DNA from: Bacillota bacterium
Lineage (GTDB): Bacteria > Actinomycetota > Aquicultoria > Aquicultorales > Aquicultoraceae
Direction of reading: 5' to 3'
Assembly: GCA_023511485.1 (NCBI GenBank)
Contig: JAIMBH010000020.1
Span: forward strand, 1 to 41,737
Length of the DNA stretch: 41,737 nucleotides
Below are positions 1 through 8,146 of the stretch, one piece after another. Under the pieces are notes generated by a model that worked only from the letters and a program-made list of their open reading frames with translations, did no database searches and was not told the origin of the DNA. Position 1 is the first letter of the stretch; the number at the start of each line of letters is the position of its first letter. The translations under genes were made by a program, and so were the position numbers.

Positions 1-2597
1 CCCTCGCTTGAGGTTTGGTGGCCGGCGTATGGGGAATCGCTATCATAATCGGCTTTGATGTTTGTGCTCGCGCCGGTACCGTCGTGGCAAGCCTCACAGA
101 GTAGGTTATAAGTGTCGTGCGAGTAGTTATTTACGACATCCGGGTTGTCCAAATATGCCTTATTTAAGATAACATTGGTTGAATACTGACTATTCGCAGG
201 GATAGTCGTTTCGCTTGAAAAATCGGGTGCCAGGTGCACAAAGTGACAGGTTCCGCAGAGATTTGTGCTGCCTGAGAATTCATGCACGTTTTGGACTATC
301 GATAAAAGGTTTGATTGTAGAGCGCTAAACGGTTTTACCTTCGCGGGGGATTCTACAAGAATCGCGCTCTCATCAGCGATTCTTGTGCCAACTGTCGAAC
401 CAACCGTTGCTGTATCACTTATTGAGTAAATAATATAATACGTGCTGCCAGAGCTTGCTATAGTCTCAGGAGATGCTAGCATAAACAGTTGCGGATTGGC
501 TGAATAGTTTTGCTGGGATAACGTTATTATCGTGTCAGCAGGGCCTACCGGTGTATTTGACCCTTGATAGCCAGATTTGCCATTAGTTTCCTTAGCTAGG
601 TATATGCTGCTGACATTGGCAGGTGCTGATCCGGAGCCGTAATCTTCAAGCCGGAAACCGGTCCAATTAGCAACGCCCAAATCTGTTTTAATGTTTAGTG
701 ATTGCATAACCACATAGTTCTGGCCTACAGTTACCGATCCCCTGGATACAGGTTGAGCCGATACCATTACGCTAGGCGGTATTTGGATCAGTCCGGATTG
801 TATTGGACCGTTCAGGTTAACCGTATCGGGCGGTGCTACACTGATAAAGCTTGCATCGGTCAATTCGGCGCCGACCGTCGGGTTGTTTGGCGCTGTGGGT
901 GACAGATCGTAAACTATGAAGTATTTTAACGCTTTCGTATCTACAACCTGCTGGCTAAACGTTAAATCAACGGTGTTATCACTCGCAAATGTCCCTGAAG
1001 CAAGCAACTGGTCACTTGCTTTGTTAAACGAGCCGTTCCCATCGTCTTTATAGAGATAGACTTTAGTGACAAAATCACCTGCTGCTTCTGTGCCATATCC
1101 GAGTACTCTTATACCTGCCACTTGGGCAGTACCGTAATTAGTCGCCAGGGCTACACCCAGCATACATACATCAGTTTGCCCTGCTGTTGCATACCTAGGC
1201 GCATAATCCGTAGGAACGACGTTAACAATATCACCGCTTATGACCGGCGTATTAGATATGAAGGTGCTGTCTATGCCGGTTACAGGGATTGGCGAGTTCG
1301 CTGCAGTGAGCATTGCGCCAACGGTTGCGCCGACCATGGCCGAATCTTTTATGTCATAGGCGATAAAATAATCTGTTGGCGTAGTTGTAATAGTTTCGCC
1401 TCCAGTAATAATGAATGTCGAGCTATCGGAAGACGGGCCAAAAGTTGCCGGTAGATCGAGTGTAATCCGTATATCCGTCCTTGGATCAAAATTACCGTCC
1501 CCATTGTCTCGATAAAGCTTTACGGACTGGATGTTGTTGAAAGCCAGGCCGCTTCCATATTCATCGAGTGTAAAGCTATCCCATGTAGAACTGCCACTGC
1601 TTGCCCTAACTGTAAAGCGCATCATTACCTTGTTTGTTTGTCCTTGGTAAGCAACTGTTCCACCCAGCGGGATGCAATTCGAAAATTGTATTTGCTGCTC
1701 CAGCGGCTGAGCCGTATCAGCATTCTGCGGGGCAGGTGGGGGATCTACCATATCGTTCCAATTGCCGTAGGCATCTTTGGTAAAGACCGCATAGTAGTAA
1801 GTTGTCCCGTTGGAAAGGGCGGTATCCGTAGTTGAGATGGATGCTCCAGATTCTGGGGCAGTGTTGTCATAGACCACTGTCCCATCTGTGTGGTTAGCTG
1901 GGTAGCTATCTGTCTTTCTTAGGACTGTAACCTCCGCCAAAGCAGTATCTGTCGGGTTGGTCCAGGAAAGAACACTTTGAGCGTTATCTCCATCGGTTGC
2001 ATTAAAGTCTGCAACTGTTGCCGGAGGGGCAGAGTCAACAGTTAAAGTGGCATCTGCCGTATCGTTGTTTGTTACTTGGTTTGTCACTGAGGTTAATGAA
2101 CCTACCTTGCCAACAAGGATATCGCCGTTGCCGGCGGTTAAGCTGGTGTCATAAGTTATGATGTAGCTAGTCTCGGTTGTTGTTACGGGTATGGAGACGG
2201 CAATAATTGCAGTGGTTCCAGAGAAGGAACCTTGGCCTACAAGCGTATCTAATGTATCGTAGTATCCGCTAATCGAGCCGGTATCCTGGTATATCTTAAC
2301 AGATGAGATGTCAGCAGTGTTGGTTGAACCGCTGGCATCGATTGATATTGCTGTCACTGTATCGATATCTGCGTCTGTCTTTAAAGAAAATGCATCTACA
2401 GATTGATTGGCAAAGCCTGGCCCCACGACTCTTGATGCCGGCTTTGTCTGGTTGGTCCCAACGTCTGAGACGGTTATTGCCTGAGCTGCAATAACCAATG
2501 CTATAGGCAATGTAAATATAAATAGCAGGCTTAGCGGAAGCAATAAGAATTTAAGAAAAATTTTTGCATCCGTTTTCCTGATATGATTTCTATTCAT
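1..2597 (-). CDS. Large secreted multidomain multiheme protein (C-terminus beyond window)
   Basis: The reading frame is open from ATG at 2597 to the left edge of the window (865 codons seen, no stop). An N-terminal hydrophobic segment (about residues 13-35) looks like a signal peptide. A fibronectin-III-like domain lies near residues 188-285. Four related blocks of roughly 110-130 residues (about 60-185, 325-450, 483-590, 625-755) each hold a 'VKLYRDNGDGNFD'-type Asp/Gly-rich loop and end in a 'YFIxYD...TVG' motif. The visible C-terminal part has two heme motifs, CGTCH near residue 781 and CEACH near 834, and more probably follow. It is probably a cell-surface cytochrome with an adhesive or calcium-binding stalk. 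The family is not recognised more precisely. A GGAG lies 15 nt before the start, with a palindrome between them. Confidence 0.85.
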   Translation of the reverse strand, partial: MNRNHIRKTDAKIFLKFLLLPLSLLFIFTLPIALVIAAQAITVSDVGTNQTKPASRVVGPGFANQSVDAFSLKTDADIDTVTAISIDASGSTNTADISSVKIYQDTGSISGYYDTLDTLVGQGSFSGTTAIIAVSIPVTTTETSYIITYDTSLTAGNGDILVGKVGSLTSVTNQVTNNDTADATLTVDSAPPATVADFNATDGDNAQSVLSWTNPTDTALAEVTVLRKTDSYPANHTDGTVVYDNTAPESGASISTTDTALSNGTTYYYAVFTKDAYGNWNDMVDPPPAPQNADTAQPLEQQIQFSNCIPLGGTVAYQGQTNKVMMRFTVRASSGSSTWDSFTLDEYGSGLAFNNIQSVKLYRDNGDGNFDPRTDIRITLDLPATFGPSSDSSTFIITGGETITTTPTDYFIAYDIKDSAMVGATVGAMLTAANSPIPVTGIDSTFISNTPVISGDIVNVVPTDYAPRYATAGQTDVCMLGVALATNYGTAQVAGIRVLGYGTEAAGDFVTKVYLYKDDGNGSFNKASDQLLASGTFASDNTVDLTFSQQVVDTKALKYFIVYDLSPTAPNNPTVGAELTDASFISVAPPDTVNLNGPIQSGLIQIPPSVMVSAQPVSRGSVTVGQNYVVMQSLNIKTDLGVANWTGFRLEDYGSGSAPANVSSIYLAKETNGKSGYQGSNTPVGPADTIITLSQQNYSANPQLFMLASPETIASSGSTYYIIYSISDTATVGSTVGTRIADESAILVESPAKVKPFSALQSNLLSIVQNVHEFSGSTNLCGTCHFVHLAPDFSSETTIPANSQYSTNVILNKAYLDNPDVVNNYSHDTYNLLCEACHDGTGASTNIKADYDSDSPYAGHQTSSE

Positions 2598-2850
2598 ACT
2601 AAATAGTATCGACTCCTTTAGCAAAAGCTAGAGGTCAAAGGCATTGATGAAATTTTTGTCTGTTGATTGCCGAAAAAATACCAAGTCCGCCAGCTCCGGC
2701 ATCTGCGGCGGTAGCTACTTTGTAAAATAATTTCTTTTTACAGCGTTTTCGATGTTTATATCAGGAATAATCTAGGGGTAGATTCGGCTTATAACACCAA
2801 TCGATATCAGTACAATCCGCCGTCAATGAACGCTATTTGTTAGCAATTTA
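2598..2850 (-). promoter_or_regulatory. Structured 5' leader of the large surface cytochrome
   Basis: No convincing gene was found between 2598 and 3049. On the minus strand the leader holds a hairpin AATCTA-(4 nt)-TAGATT (2769-2784), a GC-rich hairpin (2687-2711) followed by a U-run (2673-2678), an SD-proximal hairpin CCTTT...AAAGG that could cover the ribosome-binding site, and the palindrome ATACTAAATAGTAT (2594-2607) overlapping the start codon. This resembles a cis-regulatory leader, but no known riboswitch class could be matched. Confidence 0.35.
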
Positions 2851-2853
2851 AAC

Positions 2854-2881
2854 ACTATAAAAATTGTGAATAACTAAGCAA
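2854..2881 (-). promoter_or_regulatory. Candidate promoter for the large surface cytochrome
   Basis: Read on the minus strand, TTGCTT and TATAGT are separated by 16 nt. Transcription from here would give a leader of about 250 nt. The -35 match is only moderate. The rest of 2882-3049 is AT-rich and shows nothing convincing. Confidence 0.35.
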
Positions 2882-3049
2882 ATTTCCTCTATCTAAACTT
2901 AGCAAGAGTACGGCTTTTTTTCAACTGTTATCTTGAGTTAAAACAGCAGGTAAAAGGCATAGCTGGCAAAAAATGGTGCGTGAGTAAGACTTCATAGGTC
3001 GAGTCCATTTTTACTACCATGACTCTTGCTTATGCCGCCGGTATAAACC

Positions 3050-3694
3050 TTAACGGCTGGCAGCCTCCTTGAGCAACTCGTTTGCCCTGGCTGGATTGCC
3101 AAGTGCGTTGTAGGCGTTCGCAAGTTTATTATAGACCTCCGGCTTTAAGGGCGAGTCTTTAGGCAGAATTTTTAGCAAGGTATCCCACTCATGGATGGCT
3201 TCATTGTACTTTTTGTACTTAAAGTACAGGTCACCAAGCGCGGTATGAAAGGGCAGGCTATTCGGTTTGGCTTTAACACAGGCCCTAAGATAGCCGATAG
3301 CTTCATCTTTTTTGCCCATTTTATCCGCAAGAATACCAAGTTGGTAGGCAATATCCGGGTTTGTCTTATGCTCGTAGAGCTTTTTTGTTTCTTCGTAAGC
3401 TTCCGGTACTTTGCCAGTCACAATATAGGCCGAGGACAGCAAGGCGTGAGCTTCATAATCCTCGGGGTTTTTCTTTAAGTAGACGTTGAGGTCTTTGATC
3501 ATTTTTTCATAGTTGCCTTCTGCATAGAGTTTGCGTGCATTCTTTGCCATTTCCGCTTGAGCTTTTTTCTTGGCACTGATTTCTTTATTGTGTGCCGTTA
3601 TGCCGACGATAAACACAGTTAGGAGAAGGATAACCACAATAAAGATTGCTATTATAAGTGGTTGTTTGTCATTTAATTTGTTTATGAAGCGCAA
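3050..3694 (-). CDS. Membrane-anchored TPR protein
   Basis: A 214-residue protein with one N-terminal membrane segment (about residues 13-32) followed by tetratricopeptide-type helices, for example the 'YEAHALLSSAYIVTGKVPEA' and 'LPFHTALGDLYFKYKKYNEA' units. TPR arrays are protein-protein scaffolds, and this one would lie outside the membrane. The start is TTG at 3694 because GGAGAGA sits about 7 nt upstream and no ATG fits. It is the last gene of a TPR-NHL-NHL-TPR run that leads to the large surface cytochrome, so a role in assembling or organising surface cytochromes is plausible but inferred. Confidence 0.85.
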   Translation of the reverse strand: MRFINKLNDKQPLIIAIFIVVILLLTVFIVGITAHNKEISAKKKAQAEMAKNARKLYAEGNYEKMIKDLNVYLKKNPEDYEAHALLSSAYIVTGKVPEAYEETKKLYEHKTNPDIAYQLGILADKMGKKDEAIGYLRACVKAKPNSLPFHTALGDLYFKYKKYNEAIHEWDTLLKILPKDSPLKPEVYNKLANAYNALGNPARANELLKEAASR

Positions 3695-3819
3695 AAATAT
3701 CTCTCCAATCAGTTAGAAATCAGCAGTTTTACTTTACGGCTTTTGCCAGTATACACATTATATCGGCCTATTTATAGCTTTTAAAGCGCCAAAAAATAGC
3801 CTTCGGTATCGCCATTAAT

Positions 3820-4851
3820 CTACTCGCTAAAAACGGCAATTCTGTCCTTTTGCCGGTCTGCGATATAGATTAGGCCGGCATCCGGGTCGGTTGCTATACC
3901 GTTTGGATAAAGAAGAGCAGAATCTCCTTTGCCGGAGCCGTAGCTTAAGATATATTTGCCCTGCTTTGTAAAGACGAATACTTTCTGTCTGGCAAGGTCG
4001 ACTACATGTACCCGCCCTAGGCTATCGATAGCAATGCCCCTCGGTATAATAAAAGGCTCCTTTGGGTTGGGCTTAAAAAAATACTTGAACTTGCCATTTC
4101 TATCAAAGACCTGCACCCGGCTGTTATTGGCGTCGGCGACGTAAATATCGCCGTTCTCGTCAGCTGTGATTCCATGGGGATACATGAATTCTCCCTCCCT
4201 GGTTCCTGCACGGCCAAACTTTACTAAGAGTTTTCCTTCGGTAGAAAAGACTTTAACATCCTGGTCACCGATGTCTGTCACATAAATCCTGCCGTCGCGG
4301 TAAAAAAGGCCGACCGGGCGGTTAAGGACTGGCTGGTTATCCTGAGCTGCCGATTTAGAATTCCCCGGAAACAGGTATTGGAACTTCCCAAAAGCATCGA
4401 CGACCATAATATGGTAAAATCCTCTTACCTCGATGCTTATATAGATACGGTTCTGGTCATCGATTGTGATGCCTAAGGGGTAGCAATCCGAGTCTTTTAA
4501 AAGCTTAACTGACCTTACGAGTGCACCGCGTTTTGTAAAAATCGTAAGTTTGCCATGCCCTGAGTCGGTAACGTAGACGTATTTACCGAAAGCTACAACC
4601 GAGAGCGGCTTTGCAAGCTTTGCGTCGCCTTCTCCGGCAATTGGATGGTAATACTTCGGAAGACCGTTAATCGTCGTTGAGCGGTTGCCGGCATACTCAT
4701 AACCCAGGAGAAAATACGTATATAAGCCCAGCGTTATAAAACCAACCAAAAACACGCTCAAAATTATAACGGTAAATTGCCGCCTGCTGACCTTTATTGA
4801 GTCACCCAAGTTTTTTAATTGCTTTCCAACATCTTTTATATTCATAATCAC
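3820..4851 (-). CDS. Membrane-anchored six-blade NHL-repeat protein
   Basis: A 343-residue protein with an N-terminal membrane anchor (about residues 25-49) and six NHL-type beta-propeller blades. The recurring pattern is 'PxGIxxDxxGxIYVxDxxxxRVxVF', clearest in 'YPHGITADENGDIYVADANN'. NHL propellers usually bind proteins or other macromolecules, and no catalytic signature is seen. GTG at 4851 is chosen as start because GGAG lies 11 nt upstream; an ATG two codons later has no better site. It is adjacent to another NHL gene and two TPR genes on the same strand. The ligand is unknown. A recognition or scaffold role for cytochromes is inference from context. Confidence 0.85.
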   Translation of the reverse strand: MIMNIKDVGKQLKNLGDSIKVSRRQFTVIILSVFLVGFITLGLYTYFLLGYEYAGNRSTTINGLPKYYHPIAGEGDAKLAKPLSVVAFGKYVYVTDSGHGKLTIFTKRGALVRSVKLLKDSDCYPLGITIDDQNRIYISIEVRGFYHIMVVDAFGKFQYLFPGNSKSAAQDNQPVLNRPVGLFYRDGRIYVTDIGDQDVKVFSTEGKLLVKFGRAGTREGEFMYPHGITADENGDIYVADANNSRVQVFDRNGKFKYFFKPNPKEPFIIPRGIAIDSLGRVHVVDLARQKVFVFTKQGKYILSYGSGKGDSALLYPNGIATDPDAGLIYIADRQKDRIAVFSE

Positions 4852-4914
4852 CTGTAAAGCTGCTCCGCACTGCCGTTGAAGCGTGAGCCGAAATGGTACC
4901 AGGACTTTGGCACT

Positions 4915-5889
4915 TTATTTGACCGTGATTTTTACAACCTGCACGCGGTCATTATACTTATCGGCAATTGCAAAACGCCCGTTTTGGTCGTAGGCAATGC
5001 CGGATGGCTGGTTCAGCTCTCCCTCTCTGGACCCCTTTTTACTGAGCTCGGCCTTCAGATTACCCTCTGTGTCCAGAACCTTGACCGAATTAGCAAAAGC
5101 ATCCACCAGGTAAAGAAGGTGTTTTTCATCTATGGCAATCCCGCAGGGAAGGCTGAATTCTCTATCTCGCGCCATGACATCCTGGGCCGGTTTGCCTCTA
5201 GCCCACAGCACCTCGCCATTTCTTGAGAAAGCCTGCAGCCTTAAATTAAAGGTGTCGGCTACATACACTTTGCCGTCGCTATCGACAGCAATTCCGGCAG
5301 GAGTATCGAGGTCACCCTTTTGGCGTCCCTTCTTCGCCCATTTGGCAAGCTCATGGCCTTTAAGGTCATAGACCATTATATGGCCGTAGGTGGTGACGTA
5401 GAGCTTGCCGGCAGCTACCTGTGGCTTAATCGGCATCATAACTTTAAACTCGCTATCGAACTTGCCGTCTCTATCATATATCACGACCTTGTTTAATGCT
5501 TTATCGGCCACATAAACCTGGCCTTCCATAGTTGAGGCCACACCAAAAGGCTCCATAAGCTCGCCTGGACCAAAGCCTTTCTTGCCGAGTGTCCTAAAGT
5601 ACTGGCCGCCAGGGCGAAATACCAACACCCTGGAGTGCCCCGTGTCGGCGACATAAATGTTGCCATCCCCGTCAAATGCGACATCGGATGGGCGGTAGAG
5701 CATCTCATCTTCTTTAGTCCCATAACCATAAATGCTGAGAATGTGCCTGAACTGCGGGGTTTGATAAGCAGGTACGGCCGGCGGGCGGGAGATGATGTAA
5801 TAGAGGTAGAGCAGGATAAGCGTCATCGCTATTAGTATTACTAAAAGTATCACGAGAAAACTTCTTAAACTTATATTGCGTATAGCCAT
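4915..5889 (-). CDS. Membrane-anchored six-blade NHL-repeat protein
   Basis: A 324-residue protein with a membrane segment near residues 10-32 and six NHL blades filling the rest, the first being 'YRPSDVAFDGDGNIYVADTG'. It is a paralogue of the neighbouring NHL protein and of the N-terminal two thirds of the NHL protein at 13739-15226. ATG at 5889 follows the upstream TPR gene by 11 nt, which indicates co-transcription and probably coupled translation; the ribosome-binding site is weak (AGG). It is probably an extracytoplasmic propeller. The function is not known. Confidence 0.85.
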   Translation of the reverse strand: MAIRNISLRSFLVILLVILIAMTLILLYLYYIISRPPAVPAYQTPQFRHILSIYGYGTKEDEMLYRPSDVAFDGDGNIYVADTGHSRVLVFRPGGQYFRTLGKKGFGPGELMEPFGVASTMEGQVYVADKALNKVVIYDRDGKFDSEFKVMMPIKPQVAAGKLYVTTYGHIMVYDLKGHELAKWAKKGRQKGDLDTPAGIAVDSDGKVYVADTFNLRLQAFSRNGEVLWARGKPAQDVMARDREFSLPCGIAIDEKHLLYLVDAFANSVKVLDTEGNLKAELSKKGSREGELNQPSGIAYDQNGRFAIADKYNDRVQVVKITVK

Positions 5890-5900
5890 TTCTAAAAAAC

Positions 5901-6584
5901 CTATTTTAACCTTTCTAAAGCTTTTTTCGCTTCCGTGTAATCGGTTACGTATTTTAACGCTTCCTGATACTCCTTCTTAGCAAGGTCTATCTGATTGGTC
6001 CTCTCGTAGCAATTTCCTAAATAATAATGCGCATCGGCCAGCGTTGGGTTTACTTTTAGTGTTTTTTTATAAGCTTCGATGGCCCGGCCAAAATTTTTCT
6101 GGTTTTGGTATACCCTGCCTAATTGGTAAAATCCAAGCTCGTTGTATGGGTCAATGTTTGCCGCTTTTGTAAAGTGCTTTATAGCTTCACCTTCTTTGCC
6201 AAGTGCATCGTAAGCCCGGCCCATCTCGAAATGTGCGTTCCATGAGTTGGGCTTCAGACGGACGGCCCTTTCCAGATTTTTAAGCGCACTTTGCGGATCC
6301 TGCATTTCAAGATAAACATCGGCAAGGCCGATATAGGCTTCGGCATTGCGGGGGTTCTTTTTTATCGCCGCTTTATACTTTAAAAGGTCTTTCTCTATTG
6401 CTGTGCGGGCAACGGGCGGCTGAAAATAAACCCTCTGCACAATCAAAGCGGTGATTAAAAACATGAGGATTAGAAAGAGTACGACTCCACCAACTAGCCA
6501 GAGACTAATTTCTTCAGCAGGCTTTTCAGCTTCATAATCGATGGAATCACTATTAGTGATTCCCGAATCCATTTCTGACGTCAT
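5901..6584 (-). CDS. Membrane-anchored TPR protein, first gene of operon
   Basis: About 227 residues: a short acidic cytoplasmic N-terminus, a membrane segment (about residues 30-53 from this start), then four or more TPR units such as 'AEAYIGLADVYLEMQDPQSA' and 'ADAHYYLGNCYERTNQIDLA'. The start at ATG 6584 is preferred over a TTG at 6614 because AAGGTG sits 6 nt upstream of the ATG. It heads the TPR-NHL-NHL-TPR run and is paralogous to the TPR protein at 15258-15977, which also precedes an NHL gene. Confidence 0.85.
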   Translation of the reverse strand: MTSEMDSGITNSDSIDYEAEKPAEEISLWLVGGVVLFLILMFLITALIVQRVYFQPPVARTAIEKDLLKYKAAIKKNPRNAEAYIGLADVYLEMQDPQSALKNLERAVRLKPNSWNAHFEMGRAYDALGKEGEAIKHFTKAANIDPYNELGFYQLGRVYQNQKNFGRAIEAYKKTLKVNPTLADAHYYLGNCYERTNQIDLAKKEYQEALKYVTDYTEAKKALERLK

Positions 6585-6867
6585 ACTAAGCACCTTAACA
6601 AAAAAATATAGCAAAGTGAAGCTTTTTACAAGCGCTCAACAGCGTCTTTGCCTCTGTTATCTGCGGATTCGGTCAGCGGCCCTAAGATAAATAAATTTTT
6701 GTTGGCGTATGCTTGTTTTGCTTCTAACAGGCTACAGGTCCATTTGCAATATAATCAAATTTATCCTGAGGCTTCCTGGCGACAGCGGACTGTTTTTACA
6801 GGTAAGGTTATTTGCGCTTTTATATTTTTGATATAAAGCTCTAAGCTCTAAACAGAGTCGGCCATAG

Positions 6868-6932
6868 TTTGTGAAAAGCGAACTGTCATTTGTGAAAAAG
6901 GTCTTTAGTTTAGATATTAGCGGTGGTATAAT
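6868..6932 (+). promoter_or_regulatory. Extended -10 promoter with upstream direct repeats
   Basis: The gap 6585-7099 has no convincing gene. It holds an extended -10 element (TG at 6924-6925, TATAAT at 6927-6932) with no good -35. Two exact copies of TTTGTGAAAA lie upstream at 6868-6877 and 6889-6898, spaced 21 bp, or two helical turns. Their position fits an activator site for the two plus-strand genes that follow. The regulator is unknown. Confidence 0.5.
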
Positions 6933-7099
6933 ATAGTATGCTACCAGGATTTATAGAATTTAAGCCGCAGCTAGCCCACGCGAGTTGTTGAATTAGGTAT
7001 TATATCCTGCTACAAATTAAGAAGGAGAATCTTTATACTCTAAGTAGGAACCTGCTTATTTAAATACTGAGGAAACCTTAATAAAAGGGGAGAAAAGTA

Positions 7100-7507
7100 T
7101 TGAAAAAATTTTTGGTCTTCGTCGTAATTGTGGCGGTGGTTATTATTGGCTGGATGGCTTTAGCGAGCCAGGCAAAGAATTCGAGCGCCAAAGCCGATCT
7201 AGTTATAAAAGATCAGAAAAAAATCTACGAGAGGGTGGAGGCGATAGAACCAAATTTCTACGAGGATGACTACGGCATTACCCGTGTTTACGGTTCGGTC
7301 AAAAACTTATCCACCGACCCGTGTGCTTATGTAAAGTTTCAGATCGAGATTCGAAACAAAGAGCAGAAGTTAATTAAAACCCTTAACATAACGGTTAAGG
7401 ATATTGCACCTGGCGGGGTTAAAACTTACGATGTAAACTCGGGTGAAGAGATCGAAGGCCTGCAGCTTGTAAGCAAGATCACCGAAGTCGGGTTTCAGAA
7501 GAGGTGA
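7100..7507 (+). CDS. Membrane-anchored FxLYD-like protein
   Basis: A 135-residue protein with a single N-terminal membrane segment (about residues 4-22) or uncleaved signal, followed by a beta-sandwich-like domain. The pattern 'YGSVKNLSTDPCAYVKFQIE...IAPGGVKTY' is typical of FxLYD-type domains, small extracytoplasmic modules of unknown binding partner. The start is TTG at 7100 with GGGGAG 7 nt upstream. It is followed 8 nt later by a lipoprotein gene. These two are the only plus-strand genes inside the cytochrome region, so they may be a small independent operon. Confidence 0.75.
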   Translation: MKKFLVFVVIVAVVIIGWMALASQAKNSSAKADLVIKDQKKIYERVEAIEPNFYEDDYGITRVYGSVKNLSTDPCAYVKFQIEIRNKEQKLIKTLNITVKDIAPGGVKTYDVNSGEEIEGLQLVSKITEVGFQKR

Positions 7508-7515
7508 TATGAGAA

Positions 7516-8070
7516 TTGTTTAAACGGATTACTGTTTTGCTGGCAGTGGCTTTTTTAATGATTGCCGTTGCAATAGCTGCAGGATGTACCAACGATAATG
7601 TTGATATGCAAATACAGCAACCTGCCCAAAGCAATAGCGAGGTGGGCAAAGATGGCTTAACGCCGCTTGAGCGAGGCAAGGTAAGGCGCCAGATCCTAAA
7701 CGATATGCAGGAAAACATGGATATCTGGCTTAAGGGCGATACGCAAAACTACGATAAGGCTTTTACCAAAAAGCTTGTTAAAATCTACAGGGAACAGCTG
7801 GATAAACTTCACCAGAGTGGGCAGGACAAGGTACGAGTCCATGAGAACGCCCATATGGAAGTGGTCGAGCTGGATAGCCCAACGGCAGGTGCCGTAAAAT
7901 ACTACTTCGATGAAAAATCGTATTTTGTAGATATCAAAACAAAAAAGATTACTAAATTTGTTGAGAAAGCTCCGCAGGGTGGGCAAAGCCAGTTTGAAAT
8001 TGTTGTTGTAAAAGAAGACGGGCGCTGGAAGATTGACGCTATGATTGGTGCGGGCGAGGCAACCCTTTAA
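7516..8070 (+). CDS. Lipoprotein of unknown function
   Basis: A 184-residue protein with a lipoprotein signal peptide ending in the lipobox 'IAAGC' (Cys at about residue 24). The mature part is an alpha/beta domain ending in 'FEIVVVKEDGRWKIDAMIG', a pattern seen in NTF2-like/SnoaL-type folds. The start is TTG at 7516, placed 8 nt after AGAGGTGAT; an ATG at 7509 in another frame stops after four codons. Function is unknown. It is co-transcribed with the FxLYD-like gene and ends at a strong shared terminator. Confidence 0.75.
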   Translation: MFKRITVLLAVAFLMIAVAIAAGCTNDNVDMQIQQPAQSNSEVGKDGLTPLERGKVRRQILNDMQENMDIWLKGDTQNYDKAFTKKLVKIYREQLDKLHQSGQDKVRVHENAHMEVVELDSPTAGAVKYYFDEKSYFVDIKTKKITKFVEKAPQGGQSQFEIVVVKEDGRWKIDAMIGAGEATL

Positions 8071-8095
8071 GACTCTTAAGATAAACAGAAATTAG

Positions 8096-8141
8096 AAAGC
8101 GGCCCTAGCTAGGTCTATCTAGGATTTCAGGGCCGCTTTTT
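8096..8141. terminator. Bidirectional terminator between convergent genes
   Basis: An inverted repeat AAAGCGGCCCT...AGGGCCGCTTT with an A-run on one side and a T-run on the other lies between the end of the lipoprotein gene and the end of the eleven-heme cytochrome gene. It can serve both strands. Confidence 0.85.
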
Positions 8142-8146
8142 GCTGC

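Noticed and set aside
702-2494. Plus-strand open frames of 60-110 residues inside the large surface protein gene
   Set aside because: They lie opposite a continuous minus-strand frame with clear domains, have no ribosome-binding sites and show unlikely composition.
2598-2850. Cyclic-di-GMP-I riboswitch before the large surface cytochrome
   Set aside because: The context invites it, but the conserved core sequences of this riboswitch could not be found on the minus strand.
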